Positions 24,168 to 37,208 of a stretch of DNA of 64,000 nucleotides are shown here, piece after piece. The notes under the pieces were generated by a model, which was not told the origin of the DNA, searched no databases, and saw only the letters and a list, made by a program, of their open reading frames with translations. The translations under genes and the position numbers were made by a program. Location of the stretch: assembly GCA_010015655.1 (NCBI GenBank), contig ML976675.1, positions 248,001 to 312,000 on the forward strand, in the 5' to 3' direction. The stretch is from Bimuria novae-zelandiae CBS 107.79. Lineage: Eukaryota > Ascomycota > Dothideomycetes > Pleosporales > Didymosphaeriaceae. Every line of letters starts with the position of its first letter. Positions within the stretch are counted from its first letter, which is position 1.

Positions 24168-24686
24168 ATGTCCTCAGACGCCCTCGCACTCGTGCCCTAC
24201 CACTCCTCCACAACCACAACTCCAAGCACGAACACCTGGCGCACATCCACCTCGCTCCTCCCCTCCCGCCTCTTCACAGCGCAAACAGGCCACGCACTCG
24301 CAACCGAACTACTCTATCGCCTCCTCTTCGACATTTTAAACCGCGTGCTTGCGTCGCTGCACCGGTTCGCGGCAACCCGACTGGATAGTTTGGGAAAGTT
24401 TGTGGAGAGGAAGTTTGGGGAGAGGTGGGAGGCACAATCAGAAACTCGGGCTTTGGGGGAGGGAAGAGGGAGGATTACGCAGGAAGTGGGGAGGGCGGCG
24501 GCGAGGAGGGGGTTCGGGAGTAGTGAGGTAGCAGGAGGGGTGGGTGTGGTGTGTCCGATGACAGGAGAAGGGACAATGGGAGCGGGGATGGGGGGACCGC
24601 CGGGGTGGGTTGGACAGGTGTTGAGGGGCATACATGAGGGGTGGTTGGAAGAGAGGGATTTCTGGGGGCATCCGTTTGGGAACTAA
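24168..24686 (+). CDS. Hypothetical protein, 172 residues
   Basis: Single open frame from ATG 24168; an in-frame ATG three codons upstream is possible. The first 40 residues are Ser/Thr-rich. A short amphipathic or hydrophobic stretch follows (ELLYRLLFDILNRVLASLHRF), then a charged section, a Gly-rich section (GAGMGGPPGWVG) and an end with LEERDFWGHPFGN. A TATA-like box upstream supports expression. No family recognised. Strong G-strand bias in the second half means the opposite strand is also open, so part of the coding appearance could be compositional. Confidence 0.6.
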   Translation: MSSDALALVPYHSSTTTTPSTNTWRTSTSLLPSRLFTAQTGHALATELLYRLLFDILNRVLASLHRFAATRLDSLGKFVERKFGERWEAQSETRALGEGRGRITQEVGRAAARRGFGSSEVAGGVGVVCPMTGEGTMGAGMGGPPGWVGQVLRGIHEGWLEERDFWGHPFGN

Positions 24687-25616
24687 AACTCTCCACTGTG
24701 ATGCCAGGGCAGGGGAATGGGTTGGAATGATTTATATAATGTGGGTTGAAAATCTGTGGATCATATAGCGGGCTGGGCTAATCGGGGCGTGAGGAAGTCG
24801 TGTGCGTAGTGTGCGTTGCTGAGTTTACAGCGACACGCGGCTGCCCATGGGGATTTCAGCTACGTACGTGTAAAGGGTAAGGGGTTGCAGAAGGATGGTC
24901 TAATCGCATATGCGTACCAGGTCGTTGTTGCCGAAGAAGATCAAATATGTCATTTGACGCACGTAGACGTATACACAGGAAGCTACGTATTGGCTTTCTT
25001 AGACTAATCTGTTTACAGTCTACGCTTTCTAGTGACGATCGTAGCATCGATCTTGCAGAGCTTCGGATCCGCGCCCAAGGGCGTCCGCATCAAGTGTAGG
25101 GGTATGGGCTACCTGGGTGAACTCGAGTGCATCACATACTGTTTAATGAGACAGTTGTTCACCGTCCATACCGTCCTTCTATCCTGTCATAGACGAAATT
25201 CTGTTCCACAAAAGGCGATGTTTTCTTTCGTGCCGGCACTTCACAGCTTTCAGGATCTTAGGCACACTGTCAGCACCTACGGTGGCCTCGCAACATCGTG
25301 GCTCGTCAGTCTTCACGCTTAAAAGATTTTGACTATCGTCAATATTGTATACTTCTCCATGGTATGGTTAGATAGAGCACGTCCACAAACTAAGAAACAA
25401 CTATACTACATCTGTAACACGATCTGCTCTTGGCGTCTCCATCTCTCTCCTTTTACCATTGCCCCCAACTCGGCACTTTGTCATCCTTTTCTACAGCCCT
25501 ACCTATCATCCCACTCGCCGTCTACCTTCCCAAACAGTGCAACATTCCCCAAAAAGTGCAACATCTCCGCTTGGCGCCCTCCACCCCGAAGAAGGAGAAA
25601 GGAACGTGTGCCGGCA
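24687..25616. other. Intergenic region
   Basis: Slightly AT-richer than its surroundings, without convincing genes. It would hold the promoter of the transcription-factor-like gene at 25617. Confidence 0.45.
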
Positions 25617-27447
25617 ATGAGGCTAACGTGGACGACCGACGCGGCACAGGAAGCGGGCACCCTTCCATTCGTCAACGTCGCGTCGGATGGTCGGTATAGC
25701 GACCACACGCGGAGTCTGATACGCAGCCACGTGATGCTCGGGAAGAACCGCGGGAGGAGAAATCGCCAGAAGGGGCACGCGAAAGGCTCGACCAATGCTT
25801 CGGCCGTACCAGTCAGTGATGCGGGCCGGAGCGCACCCTCTAACCGTTCGGTTCGTGAACCCGAGGAGGAGGCCATGTGGGTTAGGGTTCCCCCGAAGAT
25901 GGGGTCGGACGCGTACTTCAGCGAGTTTCCGACTGAGGTTGGTTTGGAGCTGCTGGATTCGGTGCGCACGCGTACGTCCTATCAGCCTACAGTATAAACG
26001 GCTCCCCACAGAGAGTGGAGTGGCACAAGTCAAGTCAAGAGAGGGGAAGCTAACCAAAGCTGTGGAATAGTAAACACCACCATGGTCGGCTCGACGCGGC
26101 TCTTTAGCCGCGAGAAAGCCTGGTGGCTCGAGCCCCTCGCCGGCGACATGGTCGTCCTGCACTTCACAGTGTACCTGGCGAAAGCGTACCAGAGCCACGT
26201 GCGCGGGACCGACGCTACCGACAAAGATGTCCTGCACCACTACGTGCGTACGCTGGCACTACTTCAACAGCGCGTGGGCGATGCGGGGAACGAGCTGGCG
26301 ACGTCGGACCGCACGATCGAGGTCGTCATGGGGCTGGCTACAGTGGCGGCGTTCAAGCACGACGGGGAGGTCGCGCGGAAGCATCTCGAGGGGCTGAAGA
26401 AGATGGTTGCGCTGCGGGGCGGTCCGTGGGGCTTGGAGAGGAAGGTGCTGTTTAATATATGCTAGTGAGTCTGCCTTCTACATTTTATACATGCACTTGT
26501 ATGAAATGCGGGCGAGGGCTGATTGATCGGGTAGTGCCGATGTCGGACGGTCACTTTCGACGGGGGAAAAGACCGTGTTCTTCGCCGGCGAGGGCGCGTG
26601 GAGCTCGTACATAGCTGCACCGACGAAAGCGTTCCACAGCTACGGCGCCGCGAGATTACCCATCAGCGCACGAGACGGATCCGGCATACCCTCGAGCTAC
26701 GCGACGTTTCTCCGCGCGCTATCTATTTCCCAGCACCAGAACCTCGCGGAATCACATGACCCCCATGCCACCGGATGTGTGTTAGGGCCCGGAGGCTTCC
26801 ACGCCCTCGACGCCCGTCTGCAAGCCGTCTACACTGACCTCAGCGAGCTCGCGCGTGCCGCGAACCTCGCTGTCTGGAGTAACCGTGACACGGACACCGC
26901 CGCATACTCCCGGTACCAGGTGTCTGCGACCCCCTTTCCGATACCGCGGTGTTGGAACAACCTCACTAGTCAGGGGACGTTTTACCGCGGGATCATGTTC
27001 TCGGCTCTGTATCGACTTCTTAATCTGGATTTTGGGTCCGGCAATGTGGATGCGGTGATGCGGCTGGGCTTGCTGGCTGTGGCGAGCACGTTGTTCTCAC
27101 AGTGGCGTGGGTCTAAAGAGCGGTATGAGTATATCGCGCAGGAGCTACTTGGTGCACTGGTAAGCCTTGAGAAGGAGGAGTATGGTCTGCCGCGAGAAGT
27201 GGTGCTGTGGCTGTACGTCGTGGGTTGCGTTTCGGTCTTCAACGAGCGGGAACGAGCGGTTATTATGCCTACACTTGTTCAACTGCTTGGACAGATGCAG
27301 ATGAAGACGTGGGACGAAACGCGGGCGGTGCTCAAGGCGTTCCTTTGGGTCGATGCGATGCACGACACCGTGGCGGAGGAGGTGCTCGTGCCCGTAATTT
27401 TCCCCCGTTGGGAGCAACAGCAGCAACTGTTAGTATCTGCAAAGTGA
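25617..27447 (+). CDS. Fungal transcription-factor-like protein without a zinc cluster
   Basis: Three exons. Exon 1 (ATG 25617) has a basic stretch, RSLIRSHVMLGKNRGRRNRQ, like the SHVM..R motif found near the N-terminus of many fungal-specific regulator-like proteins. An intron from the GTACGT near 25973 to the TAG near 26070 restores VRTLNTTMVGSTRLF. A second intron near 26466-26534 restores FNICYADVGRSLSTG. The remainder is alpha-helical with the composition of the fungal transcription-factor middle region (AVVMGLATVAAF-like and FLRALSIS segments). No Zn2Cys6 cysteines are present. It may regulate nearby genes or be a degenerate relative. The function is inferred from resemblance only. Confidence 0.7.
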
Positions 27448-27586
27448 CGTCGACATCTACTCCACACCTCGAAGAGTTGCACGTCACGCATCGATCCGGA
27501 CTTCACACACAGGCCACACCCACCGAGGATAACAATTCTTGAAATTCTTATTACTATACCCCAACGAGTTGGCAAAGACGGCGTTA

Positions 27587-29952
27587 TCAAGGCCACATGA
27601 TGCCCTGGCGGTCCAGATCCAAGCCCTTTAGATCCGTGTACACATCCAACGGGTACTGCTCAGGCCTCAACTCCCTCCTCCACGCATGCATCCTCTTACT
27701 CAACCGCCTATCCTCAGCCGATAACTCCCTCTTCGCACTCCTAGTGTTGTACCCGCCCAGGCTTCCCGCAACGCAGTGGCTCTTCCCGCCGAACGCCGAA
27801 TCCGCGACCGCCTTCCAGATAGCCGTGACATCGACGGTCATAGCCTTGGTATACAAAATGCGACAGTCGGCCGGCTCGTACACAAACTGCAGCGGCGTCT
27901 CGCTCTCATCCGTATCGCGGATGCCATCGCGGAAATTGACGTTCATGCTGGTACCCGGCGCCTGGCGCTCGAACACGACATTGTCCCAGTAGTCGCCCAG
28001 CTCAGTGGCGTTCAGCTTCGCCACCTCGTCCTCGGAGGTCGTCAGGTTAGTGATGGTAAGCTGGGTGAGATACTGGATGTATGTCCAGGGGTAATTGTTT
28101 GTGCCCTTGATGCCGCCGACGGCTTGCGTGATACCTTCCTTCGCGCGACCGCCCAGCGAGATGTACTTTACGCCTTGGCGCTGGCGCATGAGCTCCGAGA
28201 AGATGGTGCAGGTGGAGGCGCAGTAGCCGTCTGTCACTACGACGATGTCTTCGTTGGCGAAGGGCTGGGGCGCGCTCGTGTAGTTTGCGAGCTCGGCGTA
28301 GCCGTGCACGTAGATGCCACCCGAATTGTACGGCGTAAGGACATCCGACAAGTTCCAGTGGAACAGGCTAGAGAACTTATCGCCGTGGCGTTCGTGAGGG
28401 CCGAATTTGGCCTGCCAGCTAGGGAAGTTCTCGTCGGAAGCGTTCAAGTCGGACTTGTAATTGAATGGAGAAGCGATGATGTCGCCTTCGAGATCGTACA
28501 GTGTTTCATTGACATCCGGGTCGATAAGTTGTCGCGGCAGGGTGTCTGCGAACCGAGATTGGTACTCAGAAAGAAGCTGGGTGCTCTCGAAAGCTCGGAA
28601 GCGGTCGAAGGCAGCGTGGCCGATGCCTCGGGGGAAAAGCTGCTTGTATAGGTCGTAGCCCTGGAGGATGGTGCCGCCGCCATTGGCTTGGACGTCAATG
28701 ACCAGTTTGGTCTTTCCGGCGGCCTTGGCTGCTACAAGGAACTTCTCGGTGACCTGCTGGAAGTCGACTTCAGCCGAAGTAAGGGAAACGAAGGATGGTA
28801 CGGAAAGGACAGCAATGTCGGAATAGTCATCCTCAAGGAAGTAGCCACCAATCAGGTTGTGTTGCTCCTTGTACACCGCTGGCGGGTACCCGGGCGCGGG
28901 TATCGAAGTCGCTGAAGGCGTGGCGGATGCTGAAGGCGTCGGGGTCGTGGAATTGGCGGGAGACTCCTCGACGGTAGAAGTGCCTTGACTGCCGCTGAAG
29001 TATGTTTGATACAAACTCTCGCCATCGGTTACGCCTTCCATTGAGACGAGGACTCTTGCCACATTGGTGTACGTGACAGTCGTTCCGTTCTCAAACTCCA
29101 GCTTGGTTTCTGGCCCTGGGTACACCCATTTTCCGCGGCCGCTGCCCGCAAACGTTCCGATTCCAGAGCCCGTAGGTCCCAAGGAGACAGTTGCAAGCTC
29201 GTAGAAAACATTGTTGTACAAGGCATCGCGATCCTGTAGGGAGCCTCGCTGGGACCAGGCTTCGAGATACTCAAGGGCGTCCTCGCCGTCGATCTTAGTG
29301 ACAGCGGAAGGTGTGAACGAAACGTTACCGAATGATTCCGCCAGCACGTCTGCGTAAACATACGGCTTCGGTAACTCCTTGCCGTCGGCAGACACCGACA
29401 CGAGCGGAACCGGGCGTGCCCAATTGAAGACCGTTCCGACGACATCAGGAATGTATACAAAATGGCCATCGTGAGTCGATTGCAAGAGGGTGTAGAGAGC
29501 GAAACCGAACTACCACTGTCAGCCTCTAATCCTTAGCACAATTAAAAATTGCGACTTACTTCAAACTCGTTAGCATACTCCTCGCTCTCAACCTTTGCCT
29601 TGATCTCCTCCAATCCGCCCCAGACGTCAATAGCTGGCTGTATCTTCTCCTCGTACTCCTCAGGCGGATCCTCCAGCCAGGCTGTGCTCGATTGCCACTT
29701 GAAATATGGCACGACACCCGCGAGCAAATGCAACGCGGCGTCCTTGTGCAACGGCACACTAGTAATGCAGTTGTACGCCAGTTGCGCATCGACAGAGGGT
29801 GTAGGCGTAGCGCCCTGAGCAGCAACAGACGAAGCTACCTGCGCACACGCAGTCGCATTACCAGTACCATACTGCCTAGCCTGAAGCTGCAACGGCGACG
29901 CCGCCGCAATTGCAGCCACAGAGGCCGCAGCGAACACTCTTGAGAGGACCAT
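27587..29952 (-). CDS. Secreted peptidase, S41 family (CPAF-like)
   Basis: Extracellular serine-type peptidase. ATG 29952 gives a clear signal peptide (MVLSRVFAAASVAAIAAASP); the longer GTG-initiated frame was rejected. An intron near 29485-29560 joins EYANEFE to FGFALYTLLQSTHDGHF. A Ser/Thr/Pro linker (TPTPSASATPSAT) separates an N-terminal part from the catalytic domain. That domain has KLVIDVQANGGG and the active-site region VVVTDGYCASTCTIFSELM, typical of fungal S41 proteins whose Ser lies in a DGYCAST context. Multiple N-x-S/T sites fit secretion. The protein is about 770 residues, normal for this fungal group. The role may be nutrient acquisition or host interaction. It stands next to the transposon block. 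Confidence 0.88.
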
Positions 29953-30383
29953 CGTGGCGAGATTTCCGGGGAGCACGAGTGATGAACATTTCCAGATAGC
30001 CGGGAGGTCGTCATTATATATGATCCTAACTATCTTGCTGGATAAATTGGGTCCCGTAAGTTTGCCATTCTTTGTCGATTTCGACGTAGCTCTGCATGAT
30101 GCTCATATGCAAGTGAAGCCAACCATGTCGACCAGGGGAGCAAGCGAATCAGCGCTGCTCGTCTGATAGCACTAAGGCCGCAGCAACCTGCCCGAACAGG
30201 CAGCTGCAAGAGCACGACTCGCGATGCTCGGAGCCGGGTGCACAAGAAATATCGCGCGGCGAGTGTGTTCACTATACAGTCTGCTAGGCCTGACACGCAT
30301 GGATGCTGTAGAAAGCAATGAAAACAAATTAGTAAGCAAGCTAAGCTCGAGCTAAGCTCGGGACGGTATTGTACGACAGAGTA
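29953..30383. other. Promoter side of the S41 gene up to the first transposon
   Basis: GC content is normal, so the AT-rich block starts only inside the element at 30384. Contains a short duplicated AGCTAAGCTCG string near 30340-30360. No gene seen. Confidence 0.5.
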
Positions 30384-32101
30384 CAAAGGGTAATCTCAAT
30401 AAAGCCGGCCGTCATGTGACTTGCCAAGACGCTAGCGCGTCACTAGCGGAACAGAGTCTCCGAGCCTCCAAGAGCTCTGTAGAGCGTCAACACCTACACT
30501 TCAACCTCACGTTTCTCACTCAATATGGCTTCAAATCCTGCCCCCCCCAAAAAAAACTCTCGATTGCTGTCAGAAGCCCAGCTAGCTGCTATCGTCGTTC
30601 TCAGAACATAATACAACCTCACTTTCCCAGAAATCGCCACTGATTTGGGTATAACTGACCACGCATGTGGTAAGGCATTTCGACGCGTCAAAGATGCTGC
30701 AAAGGTCGACTCACTGCAGGAATTGCTAGCTGCAACACCTACAGTCAAGCAGTCTCCTCCTGGCAGACCTGTAAAGGTACGCGATGGCTCTACGCTGAGC
30801 GCAAGACCACGGCATGACATCATCGTATATGGCACCTACCAGGTGCATGACGCTGTCAGAGACCTCTGCGCAGAAGCTAGCATCACACTTAGTAAGAATA
30901 CAGTCTATAATATTGCTAGGGAGCACCGCGACAAGCAGCACCTATATGTAATAACTTACAGAGTATAACCTAAAAAACTAACGCTTAGTAGTAATAACGA
31001 GGACTAATAACTATAGTATTATACCTAGCCTAAGGCTAAAAATAACTTACACTTTCCACGCATTATATTCGTTTGCTATAATAAGACCTCTAAGTCTATT
31101 AGTAGGAGTAATATACGTGGCGGAAAGTAAAGGATTTTAAAATTAGTTAAATAAAATAGTAACGTCTACGCACTGCCTACAACGCTACCTAAATTTAGTC
31201 TTATAATCTACGCTACTACTTTAACTAATACTACTTACTCTTATTAACGCCCTTACGTTATTTAGGCTTAAGACAATAATATAAGCTATAAAAACCTTAT
31301 ATAACGCGACTTCTATATAAATAATATAGTAAAGGAGGCCCTTAAGGTTAAACGCTTTTGCGCGACTATCGCTAGCACCTATAAAAAGTAGTAATTATAA
31401 GAAATTAACTATAATATTGCTTATAATAATAGTTAACGCTAAGCTACTAATAAGGCTACTAGTAAGAAAGGTAGAGCTCTTCGCGCAGGTATTAAGAAAC
31501 CTTTTATTATTAAAAGTTCTTTAAAATAGAGGAGTTTATATGTAAAGGAGGGAAGGGCATAAATAGTATCTAGTACGTAGAGAATATACTTAAGAAACAC
31601 CTATTCCTTTATTACTGCGCTATACGCGATAATAACTAAAACGCAACTATTTATTTAATTTAAAATAATATTTACTTATACTTACTAGGCCTCTAGTACT
31701 ACTAGCTAGAAATTAAAGCTCTAGGAATTAAGTTTGGCCCTTAGCCTCCTAATTCACCAGACTTACACCAAATTGAGCGCTGTTTTGGGCGTCTAGAAGG
31801 TTTTTTGGCAAGTTACGAATGCCTATCAAGTTCCAAGGAGGCCAAAAAGGAGGTCTGGCAAGGTGATAAGACACTCAGGCAGTATATGGCCGAAAAGCTT
31901 CATCCCACCTACTTTATGCGCGTTGCAGAGCTCTGCGAGGACGCAGGTGGCCAGAACAACTTTACAGCATAATTAGAACATCTTATTTGGGTGTATTTGC
32001 TCATACTTTAGATGGAATTAAGATGCCCGACTTTTGAAGTTGCTACCCCTGCAGGAATCCCTGCTGCACGTGACGGCCGACTTTATTGAGATTACCCTTT
32101 G
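30384..32101 (+). mobile_element. Tc1/mariner DNA transposon, full length, RIP-mutated
   Basis: 1718-bp element bounded by TA target duplications (30382-30383 and 32102-32103). The terminal inverted repeats match over about 35 bases with two C/T differences. The left begins CAAAGGGTAATCTCAATAAA at 30384, and its complement ends at 32101. Inside lies a decayed transposase gene. The outer parts keep normal base composition, while the middle (about 30950-31720) is strongly AT-rich with TAG/TAA stops. That pattern fits RIP. Confidence 0.9.
30525..31972 (+). pseudogene. Tc1/mariner transposase, inactivated
   Basis: From ATG 30525 the frame reads MASNPAPPKKNSRLLSEAQL, hits a stop (LRT then TAA), and continues with a helix-turn-helix region (FPEIATDLGITDHACGKAFR, then SITLSKNTVYNIAREHRDKQ). 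After about 30960 the frame is riddled with stops. Near the end the intact piece WPPNSPDLHQIE (with one stop) is recognisable; it is the conserved block before the last catalytic Asp/Glu of the DDE domain. It closes at TAA 31972. It cannot encode a working enzyme as it stands. Confidence 0.85.
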
Positions 32102-32921
32102 TATGCTTGCAGTCTTACAAGGATGGTCTGAGATGGCCGCCATGCTCTTCAAGGGGCAATCTCAAGAACCATGCGCGTCACGTGCGACAGGGATTCTTGC
32201 AGGGGGTAGGAACACGAAATCGTCGGCATCTCCGGAAGGTCGACAAATACACCGAAATGAGGTGTTTTGAGATGTCTTGACTATGCTGTAAAGTTGTTCT
32301 GGCCCCTGCCATCTTGCACTGTTCTGCAACTTTGATAAAGTAGCTTAGATGGAGCTTTTCGGCCATATACTGCCTCATCTCCTCATCATCCTGTCACACT
32401 TGACGTACGTACTCCTTAGCAGCCTTTTTGGCGTCCTTAAAAGTTAAGTAGCACTTATAACTCTCTAGAAATCCTTCTAGACGCCTAAAATAGCGCTTAA
32501 TTAAGTATAAATTAGGAGAGTTTAGAGGCTAAAGTTTAAATTTAATTCTTAGAGCCATTATTTTTAATTAGTAGTAACGTTGACCTAGTACGTAAAGATA
32601 GATATTATCTTAAATTAAATAAATAATTACGCTTAGATTATTATTGCGTATAGCGTAATAGTAAGGAAATAAGTGCTTCTTTAAGATATTGTTAAGTCCT
32701 TCGGGGTAGCTGGTCTTAAAGGAGGCTAGGGTTAGTTCGCAGGCAAGAGTGTTAGTAATATAGGTAAGGTTATTACTAATAGCTCGCGCTTATTAATAGG
32801 GAATTAATATTAAAAGTGTACATAGCATAATTAAATTAATAAGAGCCTAAGTCAGATCTAAATGATAGATTAATAAACAGATTGAACACGAGTATGGAAG
32901 GGCCATACTCAGCGTTCCTAT

Positions 32922-33171
32922 TATTCGATTACATGGCCCTTTGCACACGCAAAGGTAGCTGGCGCAACCCTACACAAAGAAACTCTGCCAGCAATCCGGT
33001 TCATCCGCACGATTCTGGGCGGGACAAAGGGCGATTCTCCTTACTTAACAGAAATAGATTAGCGTCTTAGCGTAAGATATAAAGATAAAAGAGCCTTATA
33101 TTTTTACATAGATAACTTACATAAAGAATTAATTATTATTCTATCTTATTAGAATATCTTTTAATTTAATA
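32922..33171 (+). repeat. Left LTR of the copia element
   Basis: 250 bp. Contains CCCTTTGCACACGCAAAGG and GGCGGGACAAAGGGCGA, both recognisable in the right LTR. This copy is less mutated than the right one in its first half. Confidence 0.75.
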
Positions 33172-34824
33172 ATTAAGAGTCTCACTACCTCTACTATTAC
33201 TATATTAATTAAGCTAGTTATAATAGTGCTATTAACCTTTAGAGATCCTATAGTTATCCTAACTAATTACATAAACTACACGCTATAGTTAAAATAGCTT
33301 AAAATAAAATACTAATTCTTAAAGGTCTAAAACATTATGGACCTGGCGCTAATAAATAAACTAAAACAGAAACCTGTAATACTAGTACTACTACTAATAA
33401 GAAACTACTAACTAAGCGCCGCCTACGTAACCGCGAACCTAAATAACGTGCTAATATTACTATCCTATCTATTAATGGCAGGTGCGAAAGCATATAGAGA
33501 TAATAGTAACTATTATAAAAAATAGCTCGAGATCTATAAAATCACAGACTAAGACTACTAAAAATAAAAGGTAAACCTTAATAAAGTAATTACCTTTTTC
33601 TAATTAATAATTTTTATATATCTATAAAGTAGCTACTGCATCCCTAGAGGTATAATAAAGCAATAGATTAATAACCTTATAATTATAGTGAAGGTTAACT
33701 ATTAAGATAAACATCGACGAGCAAGGACAAGATACTAAAAAGCTTTTAAGCTAATAAAAATAGCTAGATTATAGGCTATATAGTTATTTAAGTATAATTA
33801 TATAGTTATAAAAGTAGAGACTAATTAGGTCCTAGAGCTTTAAAGGCTAGACTTAGTTAAAAAAAACTTTATAAAGGTAATTATCTATATTATATTTATA
33901 TAAGTAATAACCTTTTAGCAATAAAGAGGCAAGGATATAGCTATCTTATAAAATATATAATAAAACTTTTCTAAGACTATATAATCCTATAGTACCTAAT
34001 AAAGGGTAAATAAAAGGGCGTTTTTACTATTAAAGGTTTATTTCTTACTAATAGTAATAAATCTATCTAGGCTATAGATAGGGACGCCTTTCTTATAAAT
34101 AAAATAGTATTATCTAAAAGTTAAAGAAGACCTTAGAATTATTAATAATAAAATAATAATTAACGTACTAAATTCAAGTAGTCGCCTTAGAGCCTTAAAC
34201 TAATAATAGTTAGTAGTAATTATTACTCTACTTATAAACTATGCTATAGTCTTTAAGACTATTTCTATACCTTTTTAAATAAGTAGCTAAACTAGTTTAG
34301 AATAAACCTTCTTATAGTAAAGCTAGTTAAGCTTAGGCTAGAATATAATACTAATTTCTAAAAAAAAAGTTAAAAATAGTAAAAAGACTAAAATTTCACA
34401 TACTTAAAATTAAAATATTGCATACTCCTACTCTAACTCGAATTACTAAGGCTAATAATAAGTAACTAGATAAACGCAAGATTACTAAATTTTAGTAAGC
34501 TTTAAAGCTATATTTATCTACACTAACCTAAACACGTACTTAAACACGTATCTATTACAATGCTTAGCTGTACTTAATTTAGGCATACCTTATTATATCT
34601 TTAATAATATTGATTGCTTTGTCTCTTACTAGCCATCGGTACTGGGAGACCTTATATAGGCAGGGAATGCGCAAATATAGATTAAAGAATATAAAAGTAT
34701 CCGTCTTAATATATAAAGTATAAGTAGTAATTAAATAATATAGCCAGATAATATCGCCTATTGCCCTAATTTACTCTATAACCTTATATTATTCCAACTA
34801 CTTTAGAGGCAAAGCCTTTAGTGG

Positions 34825-35269
34825 TGTTACGGACCAGAAGTCGACGGTGGGACGACAGGCCTTATGACGACAACCAGGCCCCACCTCCGACTTACGTAAT
34901 GTCCTAGGCTGTCCCAGGCGCCAAGACTATGGGATATTATGGGACCACGTGACCCAGGGTCACGTGACGTCCCAGGAAATCCCATGGGATCCCACAAGGT
35001 TAGGATATGGGATACCATGGGACTCTATGGGACAAGGAGGATATATATACAGGATGGTTTCCTTTATACGCTCCTTGTAGTCAACTGAAATATCTTCTGT
35101 GCGAGTACCTTCTCCTATACAGACTGATAGTTATCTTATTCGCTATAAGATTAGATTGTTCAACCGCGCTTAATTGTCGCATCAACTCGTACCATTGAAT
35201 AACCCGTGAGACGCCTCATTACCTTACCGCCCTAACCCGGATCGGACCAAGCGAGTGCACCTCATAACA
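34825..35269 (+). repeat. Solo LTR, gypsy LTR family, sense orientation
   Basis: 445 bp, TGTTACGGAC to CCTCATAACA, with target duplication AGTGG on both sides (34820-34824 and 35270-35274). Nearly GC-normal amid AT-rich copia sequence. It carries CACGTGAC and GTCACGTGACGTC (about 34945-34972) and a TATA box (GGATATATATAC near 35038-35050), so it has a full promoter-like U3. It reads as identical, in reverse orientation, to 49526-49970. Confidence 0.9.
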
Positions 35270-37130
35270 AGTGGGATATAAAAGTAGATCTAATAACTTT
35301 AAAGAAAAGAGATAATACTATACTAGTAGAACTTTAAAAGTTATATAGATAGTAAGTGTTAGAACACAGGACAAGGCTAATAGGTAGTACTCTTACTAAA
35401 ACTACGCATGCCACCTATAAGACTAATATACGTACTAAATAAAGACCGTAGATGTATCGGCGCAGGTCACTCAAAGGATCGATGTTGGCGTATCTCCTAG
35501 CAGAGGCATGTGGGAGTGCGTGTATAAGAATGTAGCCTCGAATGAATTAAGTGCCTATAGGCCTGGTACGAAAGGATACGGAAAAGGTACTGAACTACAA
35601 AGGCCCCAAGCTCCTCTAAATACACCTCTTCCCAGATGGCTAGCTAGCACATAACTGCCATAGGTTGACCGTCGGTCTGATGGATCCGAAATAGGTCCGA
35701 ATCGGATTCGTAGTTCCCCATCGGTCTGATAGATCCGAAATTGGTCCGATACGGATGAGTGTCGGTTTTCGGATGATCTCGAATCCTGTCTTGACTAGCC
35801 AAGGGTTCTCGTGTCGACGAGCGATTGTTCCTGTTACAGTAGAAGGCAAAAGTATTAACTTAGTACTAATAATTAAGCTGTCTAGACCCTTATGCTCTTA
35901 AGCACCTTATATAGTAATTTAAAAAAGTAAAAATTAAAGACTTTTTTACTATTAAGTATAACGCCTATGGTAAAGTAAAACTAAAATAGTAAATACGCTA
36001 GTAAGCTAGGGAGCTAACTAAAGGCCCTAGTAGGTAAGTTATAATTAATTTATATAACCATAAAGTAGATAGCTTAATAAAAGAAAAAAGCTAAATACTA
36101 ATTACTAATTAATTTTCTAATATTATATAGGACTTTTACTTTAAGGATAACTGACTAGCACGTTTAATTATTAAATTACTTAGTACCTTTATACTATTTA
36201 TATAAGTATAATATAATATTATAGTAAAAGTAATTAAATCTAATAATAAAATCTTCTTTACTAGGATAAATATTAAGAAGTAGTACTTAGCGTAGAAGAT
36301 TAAAATTAAGCCTTTAGCACCTAATACTTAAGTATAAAATAAAAAGGCTAAACGTTTAGGGGGTGTAATAAAAGAAAAAGCGCGTATAATATAACTTAAT
36401 TCTAACCTACTTTAGTAAATATAGCCTAAGATTACCTAAGCCGCAGTCTATCTTTATAATTAAATTCTAAAATACGCTAATTAATAGTAATTACTATATA
36501 AAGTGTTCTTTATAATAATAGCTTTTAAGAACAGCGTTATTACTTAACTAAAGAAGTCTAATTAAGCTTACTTAAAAGCCTATAGCTGTAAGGCCTTTAC
36601 TATAACTAATAATACTAAATGTGTAAAAGTAAGCTCTAGTAATTAGATCCTAAAGCCTAAATAAGCTATCTAGTTAACTATAAATTAATTAATATTTAGA
36701 GAATATAGATCCCCTCCCTAGCAAAGCTAATTAGTACTTATAACGTAATATTTAACAAGGATATAGTATTCTTAGGCTAAACTAAAGATCTAATAGATAA
36801 CTTTATATATAATATATTAGAAGAAATAGTAGCTTAGGTATAATTAGTAAAGTTACCTCTCTTATCATAATAAAAGTAAGCTACTAAGTCCTTTTTTAAA
36901 AATAAAATAATTAGTAAAGTGCTAAAGGAAGAGGTTAAAGAAGCTCCTAAATATAAGTAAGATAAGTAAATTAAGTATAAATATTTAACGCCTTTTTTAA
37001 CGTCGCTACTAGTAACACTCCTTATATAATTAATAGTAAGAGTTAATTAGCTTAAACTATTACTAGTAGTGTAAATAAGGCAGTTACGAATAAGCCTATA
37101 GGCTATAGCCTTTATAGCAGGCACTAAAGC

Positions 37131-37207
<77 letters not shown>

Positions 37208-37208
37208 A
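37131..37208 (+). repeat. (TAG)n microsatellite
   Basis: About 25 uninterrupted TAG/AGT triplets within the copia interior. This may be a RIP-altered (CAG)n tract from a Gln-rich coding stretch. Confidence 0.9.

Noticed and set aside
37131..37208. CRISPR-like or regulatory array
   Set aside because: It is a simple TAG microsatellite with no spacers.
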